Notes: generated from the sequence alone by a model not told the origin. A stretch of 64,000 bases of DNA from JBCBDX01 sp039822005 (GCA_039822005.1 JBCBMZ010000004.1:248001-312000), one strand, 5' to 3'; positions 1 through 8,933 are shown, counted from the stretch's first letter. Program-made: numbers and translations.

Positions 1-1109
1 AGATTGGCGGTCTCTACCGTACCACCAGCCCAGATTCGAAGCCCCGGCGGTGCATCGCGGTAAGCGCCGATATCATACGCAACACCTTCCTTGTCGAGGA
101 GCGAGACGATGCCTTTAGCAAAAGCCGACTGTTCCGGCTCAGGCAGTGCAGTGACCGCCGGGTCGACAAATTTCAAGCAAACCGACGTGTTGGAACGCGT
201 GGCGGGATCGACGGCTAAATTTTCAAGCCAATCCACTTTATCCACATAGGTCTGGATCGCGGAAAAGTTCGCGTCGGCGCGCGCTTGGAGGCCTTCAAGG
301 CCACCAACTGATTTGGCCCAATTGAGCGCATCCAGATAATCTTCAACACATAGCATGGATGGCGTGTTGATGGTAGCGCCTTCAAAAATGCCGTCGATCA
401 GTTTGCCACCTTTGGTGAGGCGGAAAATTTTTGGCAGCGGCCAGGCAGGTGTATAGCTTTCAAGACGGTCGATTGCGCGCGGTGAGAGGATCAACACACC
501 GTGTGCACCCTCGCCACCCAGCACCTTCTGCCAAGAGAAAGTCACAACATCGAGCTTGGCAAAATCAAGGTCCTGCGCAAAGGCCGCTGACGTCGCATCA
601 CAAAGTGTCAGCCCTGCGCGGTTGGCCGGAATGAAGTCTGCGTTCGGCACGCGAACACCGGACGTTGTGCCGTTCCATGTGAAGACGACATCCCGCGAAA
701 AATCGATCTGGTTCAAGTTCGGCAACACGCCATATTCAGCGGTGATGGTGCGCTGATCGGGAAGTTTCAATTGTTTGACCGCGTCGGTAACCCAACCGGC
801 TCCAAAACTTTCCCATGCCAAAAGGTCAACGCCTCGTTCGCCGAGCATTGTCCACATGGCCATCTCAAAGGCACCGGTATCGGACGCGGGCACGATGCCG
901 ATTTTATAATCGTCCGGCACGCGCAAAACCTTACGTGTCAGGTCGATCGCTTCCTTGAGCTTGGATTTGCCGATTTTTGCCCGGTGTGAACGGCCAAGAG
1001 ATAATGTGCCCAGCTGGTCAGCTGACCATCCGGGGCGCTTGGTGCACGGGCCTGAAGAAAAACGTGGATCAGCCGGACGCACGTCCGGCGCGGGAGTGTT
1101 TGCTGTCAT
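1..1109 (-). CDS. serC: phosphoserine aminotransferase, 3' end beyond window
   Basis: PLP-dependent transaminase converting 3-phosphohydroxypyruvate and glutamate to phosphoserine (serine biosynthesis), cytosolic. Reading in from 1109 I obtain about 369 codons, open to the window edge. The start reads MTANTPAPDVRPADPRFSSG, typical of the alphaproteobacterial SerC form. The PLP lysine lies near residue 195 in the context FSWQKVLGGEGAHG. The family is about 390 residues, so only the C-terminal tail is missing. An AAAGGG ribosome-binding site precedes the ATG. The upstream leader carries the serC RNA motif (see separate entry), suggesting control at transcript or translation level. serA is usually the next gene and would lie outside the window. 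Confidence 0.95.
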   Translation of the reverse strand, partial: MTANTPAPDVRPADPRFSSGPCTKRPGWSADQLGTLSLGRSHRAKIGKSKLKEAIDLTRKVLRVPDDYKIGIVPASDTGAFEMAMWTMLGERGVDLLAWESFGAGWVTDAVKQLKLPDQRTITAEYGVLPNLNQIDFSRDVVFTWNGTTSGVRVPNADFIPANRAGLTLCDATSAAFAQDLDFAKLDVVTFSWQKVLGGEGAHGVLILSPRAIDRLESYTPAWPLPKIFRLTKGGKLIDGIFEGATINTPSMLCVEDYLDALNWAKSVGGLEGLQARADANFSAIQTYVDKVDWLENLAVDPATRSNTSVCLKFVDPAVTALPEPEQSAFAKGIVSLLDKEGVAYDIGAYRDAPPGLRIWAGGTVETAN

Positions 1110-1170
1110 GTTTCTACCCTTTCAGATAGCAAGCCTCTCGTTGGGGAGAGGTGTCCCGCTGCGGGCAATA
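1110..1170 (-). ncRNA. serC leader RNA motif (cis-regulatory)
   Basis: Immediately upstream of serC, read on the minus strand, are two compact hairpins: CCCGC/GCGGG (1155-1165) and CCTCTC/GAGAGG with loop CCCAAC (1134-1151). The conserved-looking tail CTTGCTATCTGAAAGGG then leads into the ribosome-binding site and ATG. Position and layout fit the alphaproteobacterial serC RNA motif described upstream of serC-serA. Its ligand is not established; attenuation or control of SD access is the usual proposal. Recognised from memory of the motif, not from a covariance search. Confidence 0.75.
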
Positions 1171-1217
1171 CAGCAGAACGGCCAGCAATCAAGCAAAACT
1201 TTTGTCACAAACCAGAA

Positions 1218-1235
1218 ACGGCGCCGCAGCGCCGT
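1218..1235 (-). terminator. rho-independent terminator after the first OMP gene
   Basis: On the minus strand the stem ACGGCGC / GCGCCGT with a 4-nt loop is followed by a T-rich stretch (TTTCTGGTTT). It lies about 30 bases after the stop of the outer-membrane protein gene and before the serC leader, separating the two transcripts. Confidence 0.7.
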
Positions 1236-1262
1236 AAAATGGTAAAGCAATTATTCTGTCGA

Positions 1263-2216
1263 TCAGAAGAGGGAGTAACGGAAACCCAAATTGATTTGGT
1301 GGGTCGTATATCCATCATCAGCCAATGATGTGCCCTCGCCCGTGCCGAAGTCGCCATTGCCAAAGGCAGTGTAGCGGTAGGTGGCATCGATCATGGCATT
1401 GTCTGTCAACGCATAACCAACCCCTGCAGCAAGCTGATATCCGAAACGGTAGTCAATACCTTCGGAAACATCGCCGGCCTGCGTATAGGGTGTGTTTGCT
1501 TCCGGCTGATCCGGCGTACCATAGGCTTGGCATCCCTCTTCACGAACGTCTGGCGCCACCGGGACACAATCAACCGAATTGATTTCTTCGCGGTAAGAAA
1601 CACGTCCAACGCCAACACCACCGCCGACGAAAGGTTGGAAGCGCCCGAGCTTGGGCAGATCCACATAGGCGTTAAACATGGCGTATGTCGTATCATACTC
1701 AGCAAAATCGTTGCGAATACAGTTGGTGATAAAATCGTCACCCAAGAACACCACACCCGTATCGGGATCGATGAATTCCCCATAGCCGTTACAAGGGTTG
1801 GGGTCGCTTGCGTCGACGATCAAGTCGGGATCTGTTCCGGGCGGAGCAGCGCCTGCTTCATACAGCAGTTGCGAAGACTTGCTGTCGCTACCCGCCAAAC
1901 GGCCAAGGTTTGAATCCACGCGCAAAAACGGGTTGATACGATAACCGACACCCGCATTAAAATGGGTGCGGTCCATGAAATTGTTGTCAACGAACGTGGA
2001 ATCTGCCGGATTGCCAGACGAGCCGGTATCATGTTCGCCGTCGAAATTGAAGCCAATCTCACCGCGAATGTACCAGCTGGAGCCCAGCTCGGCGGGTTTC
2101 ACAAAATTTGCATCATCGACAAAGATGGCTCCGTCCACATCGGCAGCAAAGACTGGTGCCGAGGCGAGCAACGCTGCTGTCAATAAGGAACGGAAAGTAC
2201 TGCGAAATTGGCTCAT
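1263..2216 (-). CDS. outer membrane beta-barrel protein (Omp25-like)
   Basis: Predicted 317-residue outer-membrane barrel of the Rhizobiales Omp25/OmpA-like porin superfamily. The start at 2216 gives a clean Sec signal peptide (MSQFRSTFRSLLTAALLASA...FAA); a longer in-frame reading up to 2510 has no sensible N-terminus and runs through the promoter, so it is rejected. Phrases such as SWYIRGEIGFNF, FNAGVGYRINPFLRVD and the end HQINLGFRYSLF with terminal Phe are typical alternating beta-strands and a BAM recognition end. It is a neighbour and likely distant paralog of the gene at 2401-3294. A CtrA-type site lies 87-101 bases upstream. Role: structural or permeability protein; substrate unknown. 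Confidence 0.85.
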   Translation of the reverse strand: MSQFRSTFRSLLTAALLASAPVFAADVDGAIFVDDANFVKPAELGSSWYIRGEIGFNFDGEHDTGSSGNPADSTFVDNNFMDRTHFNAGVGYRINPFLRVDSNLGRLAGSDSKSSQLLYEAGAAPPGTDPDLIVDASDPNPCNGYGEFIDPDTGVVFLGDDFITNCIRNDFAEYDTTYAMFNAYVDLPKLGRFQPFVGGGVGVGRVSYREEINSVDCVPVAPDVREEGCQAYGTPDQPEANTPYTQAGDVSEGIDYRFGYQLAAGVGYALTDNAMIDATYRYTAFGNGDFGTGEGTSLADDGYTTHQINLGFRYSLF

Positions 2217-2302
2217 GACTTTTCTCACGCATACAAATTGTTGCGGTACCACGCTTGCGAAACACGCAATGACCGCTCCTTGCTGACTATTAACGATAAG
2301 AG

Positions 2303-2317
2303 TTAAGTCACGGTTAA
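2303..2317. promoter_or_regulatory. CtrA-type box TTAA-N7-TTAA upstream of OMP gene
   Basis: Exact TTAAGTCACGGTTAA, matching the alphaproteobacterial CtrA full-site consensus TTAA-N7-TTAA, 87 bases upstream of the ATG at 2216. Two more TTAA tetramers lie nearby (2290-2293 and 2327-2330). Inference: cell-cycle control of this envelope gene. Confidence 0.6.
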
Positions 2318-2353
2318 GTATGATTTTTAACTGATTGAGAAACGTAAAAAAGA

Positions 2354-2379
2354 AAACGGCCGCCCGAGGGCAGCCGTTT
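2354..2379 (-). terminator. rho-independent terminator after the second OMP gene
   Basis: Minus strand: a stem pairing AAACGGCTGCCC with GGGCGGCCGTTT (one mismatch or bulge), loop TCG, followed by TCTTTTTT. It lies 22 bases beyond the stop of the OMP gene at 2401 and insulates it from the next OMP gene. Confidence 0.85.
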
Positions 2380-2400
2380 AAACCACGCATTCTTGCGAAC

Positions 2401-3294
2401 TTATTTGTAGACGGGCGGTGTGTAAGGCGGCACGTATGCAACGTGCTTTTTAGCACCACCGAACTTGTAGCGAAGGCCCGCGCGGAACTGGTGGCTTTCA
2501 ATGCCGTCATCTACACCAACGCCGGTGCCCGATGTCGCTTCATAGCCAAACATTTTCTCGCCGTGAATTTTGCGGAACCGGTAGCCAAGGTCCAGTGCGA
2601 GATTGTGAGATACCTCGTAAGAGACACCCGCCATCAAAGCGTAGGCAAAGCGCCACTCATGATAACCGGCGTGCGTGTAGCTGCCGTCCTGATCCGTGCC
2701 GCCGTTAATATTGTTGACCAGCGAATGCCAGGAGACTTTAGCGCCACCGATACCTGCACCAACATAAGGGGTGAACTTGTTGTATGTGCCCAAGTCCACA
2801 TAGGCGTTGGCAAGCAACGTCCAGGCTTTGAAGCCCGATGTATCGGATGATGTACAATCGATGGACGTGTTCGGCACATCATCACCAGTGCCGAGAATAC
2901 CATCCGGTCCCGGGTCGGTATATGTACATGTGCCCGAGCTGGAACCATGGAAGTCTGATTTGAAGTCATAGTCCAGCGTGACGTCGGCGCGAAGGTTGTG
3001 ATTGAAGTGATAACCAACACCGCCGCCGATCGAGTAATTGTCTTTCAAATCGCCGGACAGGTACCCGTCGAATCCGGTCGACGTCATATAATCAGCGCCT
3101 TTGAAGCGGTTTATATTGTAGCTGACATCACCGCGAATGTACCAACCGCCCGCTTTTGCAGGCACGTGCTCGGGTACATCAATCACCGGGGTCTCAATGA
3201 CGACGGGGGGTGAGAGATCGGCAGCGATTGCATGACCGGTCAGGGCAGCGGCAAGAGCAGTCCCCGTGAGGAGCATCTTTGCTGTTAATTTCAT
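2401..3294 (-). CDS. outer membrane beta-barrel protein
   Basis: Predicted 297-residue outer-membrane barrel. The start at 3294 (MKLTAKMLLTGTALAAALTG...AIAA, signal peptide) is chosen because GAGG lies 9 bases upstream; the in-frame ATG at 3303 abuts that GAGG. The mature N-terminus is proline-rich (DLSPPVVIETPVIDVPEH), then comes GGWYIRGDVSYNINRF, the entry strand also seen in the neighbouring OMP (SWYIRGEIGFNF). The second half has several barrel strands (LALDLGYRFRKIHG, FRAGLRYKFGG). It ends in PPYTPPVYK rather than an aromatic residue, so the last strand is FRAGLRYKFGG followed by a short tail. It has its own terminator and a CtrA-type box 78 bases upstream. Confidence 0.85.
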   Translation of the reverse strand: MKLTAKMLLTGTALAAALTGHAIAADLSPPVVIETPVIDVPEHVPAKAGGWYIRGDVSYNINRFKGADYMTSTGFDGYLSGDLKDNYSIGGGVGYHFNHNLRADVTLDYDFKSDFHGSSSGTCTYTDPGPDGILGTGDDVPNTSIDCTSSDTSGFKAWTLLANAYVDLGTYNKFTPYVGAGIGGAKVSWHSLVNNINGGTDQDGSYTHAGYHEWRFAYALMAGVSYEVSHNLALDLGYRFRKIHGEKMFGYEATSGTGVGVDDGIESHQFRAGLRYKFGGAKKHVAYVPPYTPPVYK

Positions 3295-3371
3295 TTCATT
3301 CATCCTCAAACAGCCCAAATCTGTACAAGCGGGCATATGCGTCGCTCGAGATTTATGATGAAGGAGAATGG

Positions 3372-3386
3372 TTAAAGGCGGCTTAA
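3372..3386. promoter_or_regulatory. CtrA-type box upstream of second OMP gene
   Basis: Exact TTAAAGGCGGCTTAA (TTAA-N7-TTAA), 78-92 bases upstream of the ATG at 3294. The spacing to the start codon equals that of the box upstream of pal. Confidence 0.6.
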
Positions 3387-3432
3387 CCCTGTCCGTTAGC
3401 CATAAAACGTAACAAAAAGGGCAAGTTGAACA

Positions 3433-4785
3433 TCAGGCAGCCGAAGGCAGGCTTGCGATGCTTTCAATGATGTCATCGACCACGGCTTCAACGAGAACAG
3501 GGTCGTCGCCTTCCGCCATCACGCGAATGACAGGTTCGGTGCCCGACGGACGGATCACAAGGCGACCGGCATTACCCAGTTTTGTTTCCGCTGCGGCTAT
3601 CGCTTTACCGACAGGCTCGGAATCGAGCGGTTTGCCGCCGCCATAGCGAATGTTCTTGAGCACTTGCGGCACAGGTTCAAACTTCTTGCACGCCTCGCTG
3701 GCTGGCTTACCGTCTCGCTTGATACAAGCGAGCACCTGCAAGGCGGACACAATGCCGTCACCGGTTGTCGCATAATCGGAAAGAACGATGTGCCCTGACT
3801 GCTCGCCGCCGACATTGTATCCATGGGCGCGCATGTGCTCCACCACATAGCGGTCGCCGACTTTCGTGCGAGCCAGCGCCAGGCCATCATCGAGGAGAAA
3901 ACGCTCAAGGCCAAGGTTTGACATGACCGTCGCAACGATCCCCCCACCGCGGAGCATTTCGCGGTCTTTCCAGTTTTGCGCGATCATCGCCATCAATTGA
4001 TCGCCATCGACAAGATGACCTTTCTCATCGACGATGAGTACCCGGTCGGCATCGCCATCAAGGGCGATGCCCAAATCGGCCCGTACTTCGACCACCTTCT
4101 TGCACAGGCTATTGGGGTTTGTTGACCCGCAATCCAGATTGATATTGGTCCCGTTGGGTTCGTTGTGAATGGTCACAACCTCTGCGCCCAGTTCCCAAAG
4201 TGCAGCCGGTGCGGCTTTGTAGCCCGCGCCGTTGGCGCAGTCGATCACCACACGCATACCAGCAAGATTTAACTGACGCGGAAAAGTGCGTTTCGCCGCT
4301 TCTATGTAGCGATAAAGATCACCTTCCACGCGCGTCGCGCGACCAATACGATCACCTGTCGCCAAGCGCGGCATCAGATCCTCATCAAGCATATCTTCAA
4401 CACGGCTCTCGATGCTGTCAGACAGTTTGTAGCCGTCAGGACCAAAGAGTTTGATGCCATTGTCAAAGAAGGGATTGTGAGAGGCAGAAATCATGACACC
4501 AATATCGGCACGCAAGGAACGAGTAAGCATCGCAACGGCAGGTGTCGGTACCGGTCCGAGTAAAAATACATCCATCCCCGCGCTGGTGAAACCGGCAACC
4601 ATGGCATTTTCCACCATATAGCCGGACAAACGCGTGTCCTTGCCAATCACCACACGGTGTCGATGCTGTCCACGTTGAAACGCAACACCGACAGCCTGCC
4701 CCACTTTCATGGCGACTTCCGGTGTCATTTTACCCGAGTTAGCTTTTCCCCGAATGCCGTCGGTACCGAAATACTTCTTGGCCAT
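3433..4785 (-). CDS. glmM: phosphoglucosamine mutase
   Basis: Interconverts glucosamine-6-phosphate and glucosamine-1-phosphate for UDP-GlcNAc, peptidoglycan and lipid A synthesis; cytosolic. 450 residues, normal for GlmM. The start MAKKYFGTDGIRGKAN is the family N-terminus; an upstream in-frame start is rejected. Seen: phosphoserine loop ISASHNP with Ser102, metal-binding DGDADR, substrate loop GGEQSGH and phosphate-binding RPSGTEP near the C-terminus. It follows ftsH, the common alphaproteobacterial order, but a strong terminator lies between the two, so it probably has its own promoter. Confidence 0.97.
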   Translation of the reverse strand: MAKKYFGTDGIRGKANSGKMTPEVAMKVGQAVGVAFQRGQHRHRVVIGKDTRLSGYMVENAMVAGFTSAGMDVFLLGPVPTPAVAMLTRSLRADIGVMISASHNPFFDNGIKLFGPDGYKLSDSIESRVEDMLDEDLMPRLATGDRIGRATRVEGDLYRYIEAAKRTFPRQLNLAGMRVVIDCANGAGYKAAPAALWELGAEVVTIHNEPNGTNINLDCGSTNPNSLCKKVVEVRADLGIALDGDADRVLIVDEKGHLVDGDQLMAMIAQNWKDREMLRGGGIVATVMSNLGLERFLLDDGLALARTKVGDRYVVEHMRAHGYNVGGEQSGHIVLSDYATTGDGIVSALQVLACIKRDGKPASEACKKFEPVPQVLKNIRYGGGKPLDSEPVGKAIAAAETKLGNAGRLVIRPSGTEPVIRVMAEGDDPVLVEAVVDDIIESIASLPSAA

Positions 4786-4841
4786 TACCACCCGCTCCTG
4801 TCCCGCGAAATCCCGACACGGGCCGTTCTGATATGATTTAC

Positions 4842-4877
4842 GAAAAAAGAAAAGGGCCGTCGTTGATCGTACGGCCC
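4842..4877 (-). terminator. rho-independent terminator after ftsH
   Basis: Minus strand: stem GGGCCGT / ACGGCCC (4854-4860 with 4871-4877), extendable by inner pairs, followed by TTTTCTTTTTT. It lies just after the ftsH stop at 4905 and before the glmM start. Confidence 0.85.
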
Positions 4878-4904
4878 AAATCAAAACTCAACGTTAATGA
4901 CGGA

Positions 4905-6848
4905 TCAGCCCTGCGGTTGCGGCTCCAGGCCACCGGCATCGGGTTCAGGACCATCACTTGACGGCTTCTTCTTCCCCGATCCGGCTTTGGGAACAGTCGA
5001 TCCGCGAGACGGAGGTGTGTCATCTCCCAGATCACGAGACGGTTTTTTGCCCGCCATCAATTCTTTGATCTCGTCACCAGACAAGGTCTCATATTCAAGT
5101 AGACCTTCGGCAATCGCGATCCAATCATCATTGTAATCGGTCAAAATGCGACGCGCCTCCTCATAGGCTTCATCGATGAGCAAACGAACTTCACCATCGA
5201 TGATTTGCGCTGTATCTTCCGAAACATTTTTGGTCTGGGCGACGGAATGACCAAGGAACACCTCTTGCTGGTTTTCACCATAAGCCACTTGACCAAGTTT
5301 TTCAGAAAAGCCCCATTGCGTGACCATGGCCCGTGCCAATTTGGTGGCCTGCTCAATGTCAGACGACGCTCCGGAGGTAATGTTCTCCTTGCCGAACTTG
5401 ATCTCTTCAGCCACACGGCCGCCCATCATGATAATCAGGCGTGACTTCATATATTTGTAGCTCATGGAGTATTTGTCGCCCTCCGGCAGCTGCATCACCA
5501 TGCCCAACGCCCGACCACGTGGAATAATTGTCGCCTTGTGAAGCGGGTCGGCAGACGGCACTTTCAACGCGGTAATCGCGTGTCCGGCCTCATGGTAAGC
5601 GGTGAGGGTTTTCTCCTCTTCGGTCATCGCATTGTTGCGACGCTCCGCGCCCATCATGATCTTGTCTTTGGCATCCTCAAACTCCTGCATCGTTACAAGA
5701 CGTTTGTTGCGGCGTGCCGCCATCAAAGCCGCCTCATTGACCAGGTTCATCAAGTCAGCACCTGAAAAGCCAGGCGTACCGCGCGCCAGTGTCTTCAAAT
5801 TCACATTGGGAGCCAAAGGCACGTTCTTGACGTGAACTTTGAGGATCTTTTCACGCCCAATAATGTCCGGATTGGGCACAACAACCTGACGGTCAAAGCG
5901 ACCGGGACGCAAAAGCGCTGGGTCAAGAACATCGGGGCGGTTGGTGGCTGCAATCAAAATGATCGACTCATTGGCCTCAAAACCATCCATCTCAACGAGC
6001 AGCTGGTTAAGCGTCTGCTCGCGTTCGTCGTTACCACCGCCAAGGCCCGCACCACGGTGACGACCAACGGCATCGATCTCATCAATAAAGATGATACAGG
6101 GCGAATTTTTCTTTGCCTGTTCGAACATGTCACGGACGCGCGAAGCACCAACGCCAACGAACATTTCCACGAAGTCCGAGCCAGAAATGGTGAAGAATGG
6201 TACATTGGCTTCACCGGCGACAGAGCGTGCCAAAAGCGTTTTACCGGTACCGGGAGGCCCGACAAGAAGAACACCGCGCGGGATCTTGCCGCCCAGTCGC
6301 TGGAACTTTTGCGGATCGCGCAAAAATTCGACGATTTCTTCCAGATCCTGCTTGGCCTCATCCACGCCGGCAACGTCGTCAAAGGTCACGCGACCATGCG
6401 CTTCCGTGAGCAGTTTCGCTTTGGACTTACCAAAGCCCATGGCGCGCGAACCACCGCCTTGCATCTGGCGCATGAAGAAAATCCACACACCCAAAATGAT
6501 GATCATCGGCAGCCACGAGAGCAACACGGCCAGGAATGAACCTGAGCCATCATTTTCCGGACGGGCACGAATGATGACATTTTGCGCTTCAAGTTTCGCC
6601 ACCAGGTCGCTGTCCCCGGGCGAAAAAGTTTCAAACGTACTATCCACATCACGGTAAGTGCCGCGAATACGGTCACCTGAGATGGTCACAGACTCAACGC
6701 GGCCAGACTCAACTTCTTGCAAGAACTGCGAATAAGGCAGGTCGTTCGCTGAGACCTGCTCTGCAGGTGTTTGAAACATGTTAAAGAGAGCGATCAGCAT
6801 CATCGCGATGATCGCCCAAAGCGCGAAATTACGATATTTCGGGTTCAT
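4905..6848 (-). CDS. ftsH: ATP-dependent zinc metalloprotease FtsH
   Basis: Membrane-anchored AAA+ protease that degrades misassembled membrane proteins and regulatory substrates. 647 residues with start MNPKYRNFALWAII at 6848. First membrane helix about 9-25, periplasmic domain, second helix about 105-127, Walker A GPPGTGKT at 197-204, Walker B IIFIDEID around 252-259, arginine finger region RPGRFDR near 320, and zinc site HEAGH at 419-423. The C-terminal tail is proline- and charge-rich. It sits between tilS (upstream) and glmM, as in many alphaproteobacteria, with 109 bases to tilS that may hold its promoter. Confidence 0.98.
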   Translation of the reverse strand: MNPKYRNFALWAIIAMMLIALFNMFQTPAEQVSANDLPYSQFLQEVESGRVESVTISGDRIRGTYRDVDSTFETFSPGDSDLVAKLEAQNVIIRARPENDGSGSFLAVLLSWLPMIIILGVWIFFMRQMQGGGSRAMGFGKSKAKLLTEAHGRVTFDDVAGVDEAKQDLEEIVEFLRDPQKFQRLGGKIPRGVLLVGPPGTGKTLLARSVAGEANVPFFTISGSDFVEMFVGVGASRVRDMFEQAKKNSPCIIFIDEIDAVGRHRGAGLGGGNDEREQTLNQLLVEMDGFEANESIILIAATNRPDVLDPALLRPGRFDRQVVVPNPDIIGREKILKVHVKNVPLAPNVNLKTLARGTPGFSGADLMNLVNEAALMAARRNKRLVTMQEFEDAKDKIMMGAERRNNAMTEEEKTLTAYHEAGHAITALKVPSADPLHKATIIPRGRALGMVMQLPEGDKYSMSYKYMKSRLIIMMGGRVAEEIKFGKENITSGASSDIEQATKLARAMVTQWGFSEKLGQVAYGENQQEVFLGHSVAQTKNVSEDTAQIIDGEVRLLIDEAYEEARRILTDYNDDWIAIAEGLLEYETLSGDEIKELMAGKKPSRDLGDDTPPSRGSTVPKAGSGKKKPSSDGPEPDAGGLEPQPQG

Positions 6849-6957
6849 ACCGGTTCCAGACAGGGTTTTAAGAGCAAAATGCTCCAATCAAGTTTTCTCA
6901 AGATAGGTTTCGCATGAGCATTTGCCAAGCATATGAGGGTACATGTGGCAATCTTGC

Positions 6958-8076
6958 CTAATCAAAACGGCAAAAAAGCGGGGAGCCAACTTTTGGGCGG
7001 CCTCGAAGCTGGTCGATCGCGTGCAGGACTTCAAACTCCCAAAAGGGCAACAAACGATCCAAACCGAAATGACCACGCCCTTGATTTCGGGCTTCGGCGG
7101 TCACCTCGAGACGATCATCGCGCCTTGCAAGCAAACAACCCGCCAACGTGAATGACGCACCCTGCTTTGAAAGACAAGATTTTATGGCACGGCCAACTTT
7201 GTCTTCTTTGGGCCGTTGTTGTTGTCCACCGACCAGCATGAGCAAATAGCCAATGGCAGCCGCAGCTTCCGGCAGTGTTGTTCCGTCGATGGAACAATAA
7301 ATGTGCTGGCTGTGTTCGCCGTTTTGAGAAAGACGGGCATGGTGCCTTATCCAAAGCGCCGATTTTTGAGCATCCGCCAAGCGTTCTTTTGCCGCTGCGC
7401 GAGAGCGCTGCCAAAGATGTCCGCCATCGGCCAATGCACTATTGCGCACTCTCACGCGTTCATAATCTTCGTTTAGGTTGCTGGGGTCATCAAACCATTG
7501 AAGTGCGCGCTGCCGCAAAACCGTCCGCAGATTTTCGCGACGCGTGTTGAGAAGCGGGCGGGCAAACCATGTCTTGCGATCATAAAGCGTTGCCGGGGGA
7601 ATTCCCGCCAATCCAAAGCCGTCTTCGCGGCGCGCCGAACGCATCATGAGGGTCTCGATTTGATCGTCCCAAGTATGGCCGGTGACCACTACGGCATCAC
7701 CAAAAGTTTCGGCAACAGCGGATAGTTTCTCGTAGCGGGCCATGCGCGCGGCTGCTTGAAAGCCGCTTTTGACCGAACCACCATCCCAACTCACGTGATG
7801 GTGGACGATCCCAAGGCCTTTGCACCAAGCGGCCACTTCATTGGCCTCATCTGACGCTTCGGGTCGCACACGGTGATTTACCGTAACGGCGCACAAGTCT
7901 GCTGGCGAACGTTTTAGTTTTCCAACCCAATGATCATGCAGTAGATAAAGGAGCGCAGAAGAATCACCGCCACCGGAAACGGCAACAACAACACGCGCCA
8001 GTCGACTGAAATCAATGGCGGCGGCACTAAAAACCCTGTCGGCCAGGGTGCTCCCGCCATCGGGGATGGTCAACAT
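6958..8076 (-). CDS. tilS: tRNA(Ile)-lysidine synthase
   Basis: Modifies C34 of the CAU-anticodon tRNA-Ile to lysidine, so that it reads AUA. 372 residues. The N-type ATP-pyrophosphatase PP-loop SGGGDS is at 34-39, followed by TGHTWDDQIET, the family's conserved HxxDDQxET block. The C-terminal half is diverged, as usual in alphaproteobacteria. Its start overlaps the cpoB stop by 7 bases, so it is translated as the distal part of the tol-pal transcript. Confidence 0.93.
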   Translation of the reverse strand: MLTIPDGGSTLADRVFSAAAIDFSRLARVVVAVSGGGDSSALLYLLHDHWVGKLKRSPADLCAVTVNHRVRPEASDEANEVAAWCKGLGIVHHHVSWDGGSVKSGFQAAARMARYEKLSAVAETFGDAVVVTGHTWDDQIETLMMRSARREDGFGLAGIPPATLYDRKTWFARPLLNTRRENLRTVLRQRALQWFDDPSNLNEDYERVRVRNSALADGGHLWQRSRAAAKERLADAQKSALWIRHHARLSQNGEHSQHIYCSIDGTTLPEAAAAIGYLLMLVGGQQQRPKEDKVGRAIKSCLSKQGASFTLAGCLLARRDDRLEVTAEARNQGRGHFGLDRLLPFWEFEVLHAIDQLRGRPKVGSPLFCRFD

Positions 8077-8933
8077 TGCGCCCGGGCGGCTTCCTCTTCA
8101 ATCCTTGCTCGAACCGACCGCGCCATCGCAGGCTGTGATGTCACAGCGTCATCAAAAGTGGCGCAGGCCAGATCACGATTGCCAAGAGCAGCCATGATGT
8201 AACCGATCTTCAGCATGGTTTCGGAGGTTTTTCGCGCTTGTGGGTAAATCGTGCGAAGCTCGACAAACGTGTCACCGGCATCTTCGAAACGACCCTGCAC
8301 CAACATTGATTCGCCAAGCCAAAAATAAGCATCCGCTGTAAGGGCGTCGTTGGGATAGATATCAATGAATGACTGAAAAACCGCTTCGGCCAGCGCATAA
8401 TCGCCGCTGAGCACGTGGCGGTATCCAATCTCGTAAAGTTCTTCTGGGTTTTTTGCGCCACCAATGCTGGAGACGGCACCGCTGTCGAGAGCATCGCGAA
8501 TACCATTGTCAGAAAAATCGATCGTGGCACCAATCACCTCGCCGGCACCGGAAACGGTTAAAGAACCCAAAGTGCGCGATGGCTCTCCCAATTGTAACTC
8601 GTTTCCTTCCAGCAAAGGTACAACTCGATCCTGTTTTGGGTTTACCACTTCGCCAACAGATGCCACTTTCGTTCCACCAGAACCCGGTGGGTTGGCCGGG
8701 ACAAGTGACCCTTGCTGCTGATCCTCAAGTTGTTGAAGCCGGAATTCGTTATCTTCTTGCTGCCGTCGCAGCTGCTCCTGCATCTGAAGCAGTTGGAAGT
8801 TCAACTCTTCGATCCGCCCATTGAGCTGACGCAGTTGCTCTTCCAGTTGCAAGACGCGCGGATCGACAACCTGCGCACCCGCGCTTGCCATTGCTGCCCA
8901 AGATATAATGAAGACAGCCAGTAAAGTTCTCAT
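8070..8933 (-). CDS. cpoB: Tol-Pal system coordinator CpoB (YbgF)
   Basis: Periplasmic protein that links Tol-Pal constriction with peptidoglycan synthesis. 287 residues: signal peptide 1-21 (ends ASAGAQ), a glutamine/leucine-rich coiled coil about 28-72 (LEEQLRQLNGRIEELNFQLL), a low-complexity linker, and a C-terminal TPR domain about 160-287 beginning PEELYEIGYRHVLSGDYA. It follows pal and overlaps tilS by 7 bases. The domain layout and position match YbgF/CpoB. Confidence 0.93.
   Translation of the reverse strand: MRTLLAVFIISWAAMASAGAQVVDPRVLQLEEQLRQLNGRIEELNFQLLQMQEQLRRQQEDNEFRLQQLEDQQQGSLVPANPPGSGGTKVASVGEVVNPKQDRVVPLLEGNELQLGEPSRTLGSLTVSGAGEVIGATIDFSDNGIRDALDSGAVSSIGGAKNPEELYEIGYRHVLSGDYALAEAVFQSFIDIYPNDALTADAYFWLGESMLVQGRFEDAGDTFVELRTIYPQARKTSETMLKIGYIMAALGNRDLACATFDDAVTSQPAMARSVRARIEEEAARAQC

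Noticed and set aside
2217..2510. 98-codon N-terminal extension of the first OMP gene
   Set aside because: It covers the promoter, the CtrA-type box and the preceding terminator; the signal peptide begins at 2216.
5832..6539. 235-codon open frame on the plus strand
   Set aside because: Antisense to the AAA+ domain of ftsH; no ribosome-binding site and no family resemblance.
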